This document shows positions 1-9,016 of a DNA stretch of 11,525 nt, piece after piece. The notes beneath the pieces are model-generated. The model was not told the DNA's origin. It saw nothing but the letters and a program-made list of their open reading frames with translations, and searched no databases. The position numbers and the translations under genes were made by a program. The stretch lies in the NCBI GenBank assembly GCA_027596945.1, contig JADGJH010000353.1, positions 1-11,525 on the forward strand, written 5' to 3'. The stretch is from Physocladia obscura (Eukaryota > Chytridiomycota > Chytridiomycetes > Chytridiales > Chytriomycetaceae). Each line of letters begins with the position of its first letter. The first letter of the stretch is position 1.

Positions 1-141
1 AAAAAAAAAAAAAAAAAAAAGCCAATAATGTAAAAAAAAATTTAGCTGATAAGATATCTGAGAATAAGACGGAAACAGAAAAACAAAAACAAAAACAACT
101 CTGAGTATCCAGAAATAAAAACGAGATCAATATTTATAGTT
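1..141 (-). other. 3' flank of the PKC1 gene, A/T-rich
   Basis: Sequence downstream of the kinase stop codon. On the plus strand it opens with a run of 20 A and a second A-run at 32-40, and holds three tandem AAAAAC units at 79-96. I see no AATAAA on the minus strand, so the polyadenylation site is not identified and may lie outside the window. No coding potential seen. Confidence 0.5.
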
Positions 142-3100
142 TCAATGACGACCCGCCATATCGGCTTTTCGGGCAGCATTCCTACTTGCATTTGCCCATT
201 CACTAACATGAGTGAAGCCGCGAAACTCTTCCTGATCTGCCGCCGCAAGAGTTGTCTTACATGGCGTCAGTATAGGCATTTCTTTGGTAAATTCTTCGTC
301 AAAATTGGAAACGTCGGTTGGTGAAGCCTTAATTTAAAAATACAATCAATATGATAAACCGCGCAAATAACAGTAAAACTGTACTCACGTTTGCAGGAAT
401 AAATGGCGGTAGGATACGTTTGTTAACCATGTCATCCCAATTTACTCCTTCAAAGAATCTATGCCCCTTGATTTCTTGCGCATCAAGTGGCCCGCTTCCA
501 AGCCTTTCTTCAGGATTCTTGCTTAGAAGCTATTTTAAATTTAGTTAAATAGAACGTGGTTGACGAATTTTCACCTTTCGAATAAGGTCGACGGCGATTG
601 GATCAGCACGAGATGAAAAATAAGGCTCCTTGTATAAAATCGAGTCAAATATTTGGTCTTCGTCGTCCCCTTTAAATGGCGCCTGTCCAAACAGAAGTTC
701 ATAAACTAAAACCCCAAACGCCCACCAGTCAACAGTTCGAGTATACGGTTTCTCTTGTACTGTATTAAAAACCGAGAGTTTTAATAAAATAAAATAAAAA
801 AGAGAAAGAAAAAAAAAAAACGGCAAAGATGGCTCACATATTTCTGGACTCATAAACTCTGGTGTTCCGCAAAATGTAGTTGTCTTGGCACCAAAAGGCA
901 TATTTTCTTTACATAAACCATAGTCGGCGATTTTAACGTGCCCATCAAGTGTCAACAAGATGTTGTCGAGTTTTAAATCTCTTAAAAAACGTTGAGGTAT
1001 TCGGTTGAATGTATTGTCCAAGAATAATAATAAGCAAAGTTTTTACCTGTAAACAATATTATTTTTGTGAAAATGCTCTAAGGCAAGGAGAACTTCACAA
1101 GCGTAAAATTTCGATCTTTCTTCGCTAAAATGCTGTTGCTGGATATGCCACATCAAATCACCACCAGAAACAAACTCCATCACAAAATACAACCGCGATT
1201 CAGTTTGGAAGCATGAATGCAGGTTTACGAGGAATGGAAATCGGTCTATATTTGCTGTCATAAAAACACGCTTTTCGGATCTGGTTGCTTCGACTTCGTC
1301 CGATTCAATTATAAAATCTTTCTTGAGAACTTTTATGGCGTAGTACTTTCCAGTTGTTTTTTCTTCGGCAAGCATAACCTATGCAGATTTGAAAATTATC
1401 GCAAATCAGTGTTCAAATTATTAAAATAAAATTATTGCAAACCTTTCCGAAATTTCCTTTTCCTAATACAGCCAAGAACGTAAAATCGTCCAATCCAACA
1501 GGTCTTGGTTTCCTTTTAGTTCCACCAGCAACTACAGTCGCAGTCGGCGCAGAAACGGTGAAGTCACTTGAAATATTTACTCCATCCGTTTCCCGGGCTG
1601 CCGCTAAAGCTTTGACGCGTTCAACTTCTTTTTCCGCAAGCTCTCGTTCCCGCAAAGCCTTTTCTTCACGTTCACGGTCCAGACGGATCCGCTCCAACGC
1701 AGCTGCACTCAACCCGCATGTGTTTGGAACAAGTAATGAACAATTTGTGTGCGCATAGATCCCACAATCGGTGCATCGTCGACATTCCCGTTTTTTGAGG
1801 GGCAACATATAACCACAATGAGTACACCAGTTTACACCTAGGTTAAGAGTTTCTTCAAAATGATGCGCAATCCGATTTTGCGGTGGTATTATGTCAATAT
1901 GATCTTCTGAAAACGTGGACTGCTGTTGTTCCTGTTGGGTGAGAGTTATACATTTTGTTGGGACTTTCGAGTGGCATTTTTTATGGCATGTATACTTGCA
2001 GGCTATTTTGGTTGTTTTTATATATGTTCATTTGTTTAGCGGAGCTTCTTTCATTTATTAAACTTGAAATAAATTACCTTGGCATTGATATCCCTGCGAA
2101 CTAATTAAAAATTCTCCACAGACAGCGCATTTCATAACCGGATAAAACTTTGTTGCAACAAATTTGTGTCCCTTCTTTTGAAAAACTTTCTGTACAGGTT
2201 TATTACGAACGATTCCTTCCAAATTCTACAAATTTTTTTCAGTTAAAAAATTAACATTTGAATAAAAAATTTAATCTTTGTTTACCTTTTTGACGCGCTC
2301 CGTTTCGGTAATAAAGTTCAATTTTAAATTCAACTGGCCCGACGGTTCCAAATCAAGCCAAACGTTTTCACCATCAAAAATCACCATATTGCTCTCTATT
2401 CCTCCAATTACTGGGGAAGGCGGTGCCGGAGTATTAACTGGAGATGCCGACAAACTGTTGAGACTTCCTGTAGTAGTATATTCAGGAACATTGCCTGCAA
2501 CAAAAGAATCACTGCGGTTGACCAAATCGCGTGTCCTGCGTTCACGAGCATGTTTGATCATTGCTTCAAGATCAGCCAAAGTGAACCAAATTAACGCAAT
2601 TATTGGTCCAGATCCTCCTTTTTCGTGAATCGTAATTTCGATTTCACGTGCTTTTTCGATTACTAAAACAAGATTAAAAAAAAAAAGTTAAAATAGGAAA
2701 AAATCAAATCTAATCAAGTATACTGATATCAAAAGGATCCATCCACTTTGAGCGACTTGTTCGGGTTTTCGCACGCTCATTGCCATCAACGCGTAAGATT
2801 GCATATGTTTCGGGCCGAGTAGGTTTGCTTCCCGATGCGATTCCTGAAACTCCGACTAAAGTGACTTTTAACCGACCCGATAGCAGAATTTTTGTCGTAT
2901 TCACCAGAGTTGTACTTTTCTGCGCAATAAAATCAAATGGACTGTCATCTATTTTCGTAATAAATTTTTAAAACACAAAAAAAAATTATTAAAAATAACC
3001 ATCAGCATCACTGGGTGGTAAAGCTGGTAATTCCTTATCATCGACTACAAGAAGCTTGTATCTCGCTAGACTGGAAACAAGAAGAGCGACTTTCTCCCGG

Positions 3101-4335
3101 CATTCGTTAAGCTTTTCTTCAATCATTTTCGCGCGCTTTTCGTCAACTAAAGGTGCTCCAGAATTTTGCGCAGAAGGTATAACTGAAAACATCACTTCAC
3201 ACATGCGTTCAGTGCCAGCTTGGACTTTTCGTTCAATTTGAAGCTTGGCTTCAATTTGGTGAATTCGATATGTAATTTTTTCGGGAGAAAGAGGAGTTTC
3301 ACAACGAAGGAAGTCTAAAGAATAAATAAAATAGCATGTGCGTTTGAGTTGATATGAGAAAACACAAAGAAATAAAAAACCAAAAATAAAAATAAATTTT
3401 TTTTTGGAAAGGTTCGAAATTTCCAGATATTATCAGACAAAAAATTAACGCTCGGATGATAATTAACGACGTCGCAAATTAAGGGACGTAAAGGTATTTA
3501 AGGGGATTGTCAATAAAGGAGCATAAAGGTACCAAAATCAGAGACTACAGCATACGCAAAAGCCAAGTCAGGGCCAGCAAGCGAAGCTCCACTTCCGAAT
3601 GCGGATGCTATGCCCGCGTTCCCAGCAAAGGATGAGCGAGCAGAAAGCATGGACAGCGAGCGTCCAAATGATGTAAAAACTTTGTCGACGGCGTTTCCCA
3701 TTTTCTGAGATGCGACCCGCAGCATTTGTGGAGGATTGAGTGAATCGGTCGAGTTGGAGTGCGAGCTCAAGTTCTGGTGTTGTTCAGATGAGGATGCCGA
3801 GTTCAAATTCTGCGACGAGCGGCGCGTCAGCAGACTCATAACGTTGAGCGGGCGAGGAAGTGAAAATGAGCGCGAAGCTGCCGCGTTGAAGAAGGCGTGC
3901 GACGGCTGTTGGTAGTGATGGTTTTGGTTTTGGTTTTGGAGATATGTTTGGCTTTGGCTCTGAGAATACAGAGGCTGAGGGTTTGCATTTGAAGGCGAAT
4001 GCGAATATGTTATTGAAAGCCGCTGCAAATCCGCTTCTAGACTGTGTATGCGCGCAGCCGCATGCCGCGATTCTTTGAGAGTGTTAAAATGTTTAATGTC
4101 ACGATCCCAATGATCAAATTGCGCATAATTGTTGCCATCACCGCAATAACCATTATTATACGCATGAACATTATAGGAGCCAGTTGTACTCACCCTTTTC
4201 GGCCTCCGCATTGGCGCCAAGCTCCAAACGCTTTTGCGCCGCCTCGAGTTTTTCCTTTTCCGCTATCAGCTGCCGCCGAAGCTCAAACTCAAAGTCTTCA
4301 CGGCTGTAGTTGGAGCTGTAACTGTGGCTGCTCAT
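142..4335 (-). CDS. PKC1: Protein kinase C, fungal Pkc1 type (12 exons)
   Basis: Cell-wall-integrity kinase that in fungi acts below Rho1 and feeds the MAPK cascade. Exons (minus): 4335-4194, 4072-3533, 3314-3000, 2948-2724, 2662-2286, 2225-2078, 2002-1443, 1378-1047, 980-838, 759-575, 529-389, 327-142; 1098 codons including TGA. Phases match at all 11 junctions. Domains: HR1a about 12-67; Q/N/S-rich linker 70-225; HR1b about 230-325 (begins [15 protein letters not shown]); C2 about 357-527; C1A 553-600 and C1B 630-678 with the zinc Cys/His pattern; kinase from about 756 with Gly loop GKGNFG, Lys785, alphaC Glu804, YRDLKLDN (Asp881), DYG at 899, activation-loop Thr915 in [11 protein letters not shown] for APE. 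The AGC tail has the turn motif TP (1057) and hydrophobic motif FRGFTH (1071-1076). DYG instead of DFG is usual in fungal Pkc1. The start is supported because no other ATG lies between it and 4592. Length matches the fungal family (about 1100 aa). Confidence 0.95.
530..574 (-). other. PKC1 intron 10, only 45 bp
   Basis: Donor GTGAAA after codon AAG and acceptor AAAATAG before CTTCTAAGC. A CTAAATTT stretch upstream of the acceptor could hold the branch point. Splicing gives [17 protein letters not shown], the expected end of an AGC kinase lobe. It is the shortest intron in the window; others run from 51 to 218 bp. Confidence 0.85.
760..837 (-). other. PKC1 intron 9: 78 bp, multiple of three, no in-frame stop
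   Basis: Donor GTGAGC directly follows the codon pair after SPE (kinase subdomain VIII). The acceptor is AATACAG, with a long T-rich tract before it. The phase is 1, and splicing restores [17 protein letters not shown], which fits AGC kinases. If retained, it would add 26 mainly hydrophobic residues without a stop. I treat it as an intron because the family is continuous without it and because its T-rich composition is unlike coding sequence here. Confidence 0.88.
3920..3939 (+). repeat. GGTTTT hexamer repeat inside the PKC1 linker
   Basis: Three GGTTTT units plus GG in a row. On the coding (minus) strand they read as Asn-Gln codon pairs (LQNQNQNHH) in the disordered linker between HR1a and HR1b. 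Likely an unstable codon repeat with no telomeric meaning. Confidence 0.7.
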
Positions 4336-4596
4336 TGTGAATGGATATGTCTTTTCGTGTGATATCGCAAAAGTTATCGATGTTGCCTTTGTTTGCTGGA
4401 TTTACGTCGTTAATCCTACGATCTCGCGTGTACTGTGCTAAGTACCTTCTTTGCTGTTTCTGCTGATGCTGTTTGTTTCGTGTTCGCGCGCTTGAAACTT
4501 TCACCAGCGACTACAGCAAACTATTGTCGCGTGCTTCCGTTCGCAAATCTCCAAATTGGTAGGTTAATGAGAAATTGATGAGCAATCAATCCATTT
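4336..4596. other. Intergenic spacer: PKC1 leader/promoter and 3' end of the coiled-coil gene
   Basis: 261 bp between two minus-strand genes. No ATG occurs on the minus strand between 4336 and 4591, so the PKC1 leader has no upstream start codon. An open frame at 4298-4504 has only a GTG start and overlaps PKC1 exon 1 in another frame. It is not credible as a gene. No clear TATA box seen. Confidence 0.6.
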
Positions 4597-5019
4597 TTAT
4601 TTCTTTTTTCCTTTCGCTACACCAGAAACGACCTTTTCTCGTTCCTCCGCAAATACAACAATACCATTTCTAGCAATCGCATTAGCTTCGCGCAATTGCG
4701 CTTGCTGTTGTTGCCATTGCGCCATTCTCTCTTCATCTTCACGCTCGTACTTTTTCATTTCTAATCGGTCAGTTGCCAGTTTTGCAAACCTGGCTGCGAT
4801 TTCAGTGCTTTGATATTCAATAATTTTGTCGATATGTGTTCCGACATGCGAAACTAGCGGAACTATTGCTTGTGAAAGTGTCGCGGATAACGCTGTGTCC
4901 TTAAAATTTCCTTCGACTTTTGAAGGCTCCGAAAAAAAAAATAAGGCATCTGGTCCCATACTATCAAGCGTTTCCGCAGCTCGCGGATGAGACTCAATTG
5001 GCGCCACAGTGATAACCAT
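4597..5019 (-). CDS. Hypothetical coiled-coil protein, 140 aa, intronless
   Basis: I do not recognise this protein. The frame is open from ATG to TAA, with no intron needed. Residues 1-60 are mixed (contains MGPDALFFFSEPSK). About 60-120 is a highly charged, helix-forming stretch rich in E, K, R, Q and A (for example KKYEREDEERMAQW followed by a Gln run), likely a coiled coil. The C-terminus is basic (GVAKGKKK). There is no signal peptide or membrane segment, so a cytosolic or cytoskeletal location is inferred. The ATG is only 82 bp past the stop of the upstream gene on the same strand, and I found no splice sites that would join the two. AATAAA on the minus strand (4596-4601) overlaps its own stop codon. 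It could be a small structural or complex subunit; no function is claimed. A real gene is more likely than a chance frame because of its length and protein-like composition. Confidence 0.7.
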   Translation of the reverse strand: MVITVAPIESHPRAAETLDSMGPDALFFFSEPSKVEGNFKDTALSATLSQAIVPLVSHVGTHIDKIIEYQSTEIAARFAKLATDRLEMKKYEREDEERMAQWQQQQAQLREANAIARNGIVVFAEEREKVVSGVAKGKKK

Positions 5020-5041
5020 ATCTTTTGTGGTGAATTTTTAA

Positions 5042-5043
<2 letters not shown>

Positions 5044-5069
<26 letters not shown>
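5044..5069 (-). promoter_or_regulatory. Cluster of four AATAAA poly(A) signals
   Basis: Four minus-strand AATAAA hexamers (5044-5049, 5051-5056, 5057-5062, 5064-5069) lie in an A/T tract 33 to 58 nt past the TAA of the CFAP119-like gene, the normal distance for a polyadenylation signal. The same tract sits 25 to 50 bp upstream of the ATG at 5019. It therefore overlaps the promoter or leader of the next gene. Confidence 0.6.
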
Positions 5070-5073
<4 letters not shown>

Positions 5074-5101
5074 TTAACTACATTTATCTTAGATTTTCGA
5101 C

Positions 5102-6500
5102 TTAACTCTGCCGGCGAATTCTGGCTGCTTCAGTCATAATTAATGCTTCATAATCCAGTTTCTTTTTTTCTTCAGCCTCCCATTTAGCCCGTTCAATCAA
5201 TTCCTGAATTGTTTATTGATTTTAAATAAAAGTTTTCAAAAGATTGATGCAGTATTTTACTATTTCCGTTTCTTTTTCTCGCCTGACACGGTCAGCTTCT
5301 GCACGCAAATAATCTTCCCATTTTTCTTCTGGCACAGCTTTGCTCAACGGAATCAACTCGAAAACATCATCAATTACAAGTTCAGTGCATCTTGTCTCTA
5401 ATTGCCGCGCATGCATAAAGCAGTATCGAATCAATCGTTCGTGTCGAACATATCTGGATATTTTATTTCGGTTTGGTTTGTTTTTGCACATGCAACTTCT
5501 TTTGCAATTTAAACTTACGTCGAGATAAAATATTCAATCATCCGTTGCGAATCCAGAGTGTCAAAGATCAGTGTTTTTCTGTGTAATTGATTTGAATTTG
5601 TGAAAGCGGCCGAGCAAATAAGAGAGGCTGTTGTTTTCTTCAGATTTCTCAAAAATGCATCACGTAGTTGAACTTCACGTGTTCCAGCGCCCTTTGATCC
5701 TAGAAATTGTAATATCAATATAATTAAATTTGTGTGCTATCTGAATTATCATACCAATATACTCTTGATGTGTTTTTGAAAATAACGCCAGCCAACATGC
5801 ACTTTGCAAAGTATGGAATCCCCAAGAGTAAGATTTTATGAGAGCGTTATAATAGTATTCAGCCAGCCATGTATCGCGGGCAGCTGTGTCCTCGTGCTGG
5901 ATCTGCTGTTGCTGATTCACTGTTTTATCAGTGTTGTTGACATCACTATTAGCTATAGATACGTATATATTTGAATTTTCGGGTTCTAACAACGATCGGG
6001 GTTGCGGGGTTGGAAAGCACAGATTGAACCATTCTCTGATAATGACTCTGAAATAATAATGTATAAACAATTGAGAAACAACGAATAAAGCCATGATTAA
6101 CGACTTACAGGGCACTCTCTTTGTCTGAAGGCTTAGTTTTGCTTACTTTAGTCATCAATTCTGTCATTTTTTCACACGATATTCCCAGCGCATCAAAACT
6201 TGATTCTATTCCAAACTGTGACTCTGCTGCTGTTCTATTTGTACCTGACTCTAACCCTGGTGTGGGTTCAAAGTAAAAACTCGATTCAACGTCATCAGTG
6301 ATGTGCGCCTTCCAGGGCTTTTGATTCACTAGTGGCTGTTGCTGATGTCGCTCTCTTTCAAACGCGATTTTGTTTTTCAGTTCAGAATAAGTTGGAGGTG
6401 GACGGGAGAAAAATTGCTCGAGGTTTTGAAAAGTTAGATCAGGAAGTCCAGAACTGGGTGCAGCGCCTTTTTTGTTTGGAGTGGATGCTTTAACAAACAT
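5102..6500 (-). CDS. Probable flagellar central-apparatus protein, C1a / CFAP119 (CCDC189)-like (5 exons)
   Basis: Exons (minus): 6500-6109, 6047-5755, 5699-5519, 5453-5261, 5203-5102; 387 codons including TAA; introns 61, 55, 65 and 57 bp. Phases (2, 1, 2, 0) match at every junction. Residues 1-130 are low-complexity and probably disordered. About 131-310 is a helical core containing EYYYNALIKSYSWGFHTLQ and, near 282-301, EYFISTYVRHERLIRYCF. The core matches my recollection of the C1a-32/C1a-34 (CLAMP, CFAP119/CCDC189) family pattern, where a Tyr/Phe-Arg-His-x-x-Leu motif follows a Tyr-x-x-x-Thr helix. The C-terminus (about 320-386) is charged coiled coil (EELIERAKWEAEEKKK-like). In Chlamydomonas this complex is part of the C1 microtubule projection controlling beat. 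The assignment is by pattern memory, not by search. The TATATAAA directly abutting the ATG (6501-6508) is too close to act as a normal TATA box. Confidence 0.6.
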
Positions 6501-6767
6501 TTTATATAACTTAATTTTGGTAACTTAAAACAAATATTAAAAACCGCAGCCCATAACAACCAATCATTTGTTCTTATATTTTTTTTTGATGCTTTCGTTG
6601 TTACAATTGGTGATAAGTCAGCCAAAGAATGTCAGCCTTCTTTTTTTTTTCGGTCGCAGCAATTATTTTGATGAAATTCGTATTTTTTTAAAATTTCCAT
6701 CCAGACCTTCTAAACCAGTTTATTTTATTTTTAACCCTCACACACTTCACACCATAAAATAATCCCA
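6501..6767. other. Intergenic spacer between the PAP2 gene and the CFAP119-like gene
   Basis: 267 bp, A/T-rich, between two minus-strand genes. It must hold the 3' UTR of the phosphatase gene and the promoter of the flagellar gene. Open frames on both strands here lack ATG-supported, protein-like content. Nothing further seen apart from the poly(A) signals listed separately. Confidence 0.5.
6719..6729 (-). promoter_or_regulatory. Two overlapping AATAAA poly(A) signals
   Basis: Minus-strand AATAAA at 6724-6729 and 6719-6724, about 40 to 50 nt past the TAA of the PAP2 gene. Position and sequence fit a eukaryotic polyadenylation signal for that gene. Confidence 0.55.
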
Positions 6768-9016
6768 TTAAAAGGCAATCACAACTGAAGTTGCAGTGTA
6801 CTTTACAGTTCCAGTTGCTCCATTAACAGTGACATTTGTAAATGTTCCATACACAGTTGCAGCTTGAATCATAGTGACCGATGATCCAATAGCCGGAGTT
6901 GAAGCGAAGTCAACAACTAGTACACTTCCAACACCAAAAAATGCCAGTCCGCTGACACTAAGAAATGAGCCAGATGAAATTTCCAAGACGGAGTTAAGTT
7001 GCGTATAAACACTAATTTGAAGAGTAGATGCAACAACCAAAGATCCACCACTAACATAGACTGCACCAGTTCCGAGAGCAGTTTGAGACTCGGCAATCAA
7101 AGATCCGGCTTGAACAATAGTTCCTCCAGAGTAGCTGTTTGTGCCCGTAAGAGTAAGAGCTCCAGAACCAAGCTTAGTCAAGAGGCCAGCACCCGAAATA
7201 TCATTGTTCCAAGAATCCGCAGCACTGAACCCTCCTTGCGATGCATCCAAAGTCACAGTGACATCTCCGTCAAAACTACCGTATCCATCAGCAGCATCAA
7301 AGTAATTCAAACGGCCCCACCCTTCGTCATCGTCAAGAACTAAAAATCATTTTCAATACTCGCAAAGATGATAAACAAAACAAAACAAAACTTACGCGGA
7401 TATCCGTATTCAATAGCAGTACTCTTTAAAACAACACGGCGTTGGTCAGCAGTAAGATACGGTAATCTAGTCTCCAGAAGTACTTCTGCAGCCTTTGGAA
7501 CAGCAGGCGTAACATCTGTCAAGTTCAAACGCGGGAACCCATAAGTCAAGCGGTACTTATACAAAGCCTTGTTGGCGACGCGGTCAGCAAATCGGTCAGT
7601 GGCAACAGTCGCCGAGTGAGCAAAAGTCAAGAGCGACGAATATCCAGCAGCAGAAGCAACTGCCGAGAGGACAGTCTGAGACTGGTTGACAGCAGCGGCA
7701 GTGGCATTTGCATTGTTGTCAGCGTAAATGTTGGCAGCGGCAACGGCAATTCCATGACGCGCACCACCCATGACATCCAACGGACTGTGCATACCCGCGA
7801 GAATTCGGTCAAATCCGAGCTCAGCGGCGCGAGAAAAGAGCTCCTGAAACCGCTGTGGTACAAGGTATGCCATACCAAGTGCGTCACGATGGCCTTCAGC
7901 AGCGTGGCCAGACGGGAAACCACCGTCAGTCGAAGGAGTAGTGCTTTCAGCCGGAACAAGCACGGAAGGGACTATAACTTTGGATGACCAACGAAATGGG
8001 CGTGCGTATTTGTAAAACCGCTTTGGTGGTTCAGTGCTTGCACCAATGTTGCTGATTGAGTTCAAGAAAGTTACCACAGTGCCAAACTCGGGGTTTGCCG
8101 TGCCAGCAACACCAAGATTGTTGCCACCATCTGACTGAGCGGTTGTGTTGGCGTTTGCTGCAATTGATGTGATTGTTGTGTTCGCTTCAGTCAAGTTCCT
8201 CCAGATGCTGTTCTCAATCCAATTATTTATCACCTGTAAAAAGAGAAATAAAGAAAAACTCACTCAGTCAGAGGACCAAATCCATCAGTTACAGAGTATC
8301 CTTTTTGGCGGTTGTTATCCAGGTAAGCAGCTAAAATATCAGCGGCAGTTTCCCCAGTAGTAGTATTGATAGCGAGCTGAATATTGTACTCATGAACGGC
8401 TTGGTTAACAACATGTCCGTCCGTTGGATCGCCAGGAATTCCAGTCCAGTTCGAAGCAACAACGGCTGGACAGCTTCCACTAATTATTTTGTGAAAGGTT
8501 TTAAAATTTGTTGAGAAAAAATTTTGAAGAGGCGGCTTACTCTGCTGGTAAAGTGACACCAGCATCGACAATCTCAGTTGATGGCGTCCAAATATCTAAG
8601 TATTTGACCAAAAGTCTGACTCCGGCATTGGTTGAAACATTGACGTGGCAGGCGTCGTTTCTGACATTCGTGTAAGCATAATCAACGAACGGCAAAACGG
8701 TCGGTGTGGGCGCAGTGTCAACAAAACCAAGTCCCGTAGGAGCGGCAGGCAGCGAGATAGTTGTAGCAGCCGTAGTTGTAGTTGGAGAAGAGGCAGATGT
8801 AGCCACAATGGTCGTTAAAGTTAGAGTTTTAGTAATAGTTCCCGATGTTGTCGCAGTAACAGAAGATGCCTGGGAAGTTGTTGCCGAGACGGAAACACCG
8901 TAATACGCGGCGGATGAAGTGGTTGTAGTAGTAGTCCGTGGTGCACATTTTGATTTGGCTGCCGCTGCGTTGCTGGCAACGGCAGCAAGAAAACTAGTAA
9001 CCAGGAGTATGTTCAT
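6768..9016 (-). CDS. Secreted PAP2-superfamily phosphatase / haloperoxidase-fold protein with autotransporter-type beta-repeat (4 exons)
   Basis: Exons (minus): 9016-8541, 8479-8264, 8207-7396, 7339-6768; 692 codons including TAA; introns 61, 56 and 56 bp, phases 2, 2, 1. Residues 1-20 form a signal peptide (MNILLVTSFLAAVASNAAAA). About 25-95 is a Ser/Thr-rich linker, likely O-glycosylated. The catalytic domain runs from about 98 to 500. All three PAP2 signatures are intact: Lys293 and Arg300 in K-x6-RP, PSGH at 329-332, and R-x5-H-x3-D with Arg365, His371 and Asp375. A short beta region follows, with a passenger-associated repeat near 554-585 (GSGALTLTGTNSYSGGT). Members of this fold hydrolyse phosphomonoesters or, with vanadate, oxidise halides; which applies is not decidable here. 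The domain order and motif wording match bacterial PAP2 proteins with autotransporter repeats, so bacterial origin followed by intron gain is inferred. There is an in-frame upstream ATG at 9112, but 9016 gives a proper signal peptide. Confidence 0.9.
7377..7391 (+). repeat. AAAAC x3 microsatellite abutting a splice donor
   Basis: Three perfect AAAAC units at the donor end of the third intron of the PAP2 gene. On the coding strand the donor reads GTAAGT followed by TTTTG units. The intron (7340-7395) is 56 bp. Confidence 0.7.

Noticed and set aside
1..40. A-runs as a retroelement tail
   Set aside because: No reverse transcriptase, target-site duplication or element body is visible; A-runs are common in this A/T-rich DNA.
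899..901. Residue-level oddity: DYG in place of DFG in the kinase, suspected as a pseudokinase sign
   Set aside because: Positions given are residues of the Pkc1 protein (codons near 920-930). DYG is normal in fungal Pkc1, and Lys785, Asp881 and the activation loop are intact.
1435..1758. 107-codon plus-strand open frame
   Set aside because: Exactly antisense to the PKC1 exon encoding the C1B-kinase linker; Ser/Arg-rich shadow of the Glu/Arg-rich real frame.
3400..3430. GGTTCGAAAT resembling a tRNA T-loop
   Set aside because: Lies in PKC1 intron 2 with no matching acceptor stem, D-arm or anticodon arm upstream.
3920..3939. Telomere-like GGTTTT repeat
   Set aside because: Only three units, inside a coding exon, encoding Asn-Gln repeats.
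4298..4504. Possible upstream ORF for PKC1
   Set aside because: It begins with GTG and has no in-frame ATG, so it is not a credible uORF; it overlaps exon 1 in another frame.
7616..7987. 123-codon plus-strand open frame, and the 110-codon minus frame at 7627-7959
   Set aside because: Both overlap the PAP2 catalytic exon, whose frame carries all three active-site motifs. They have no family features.
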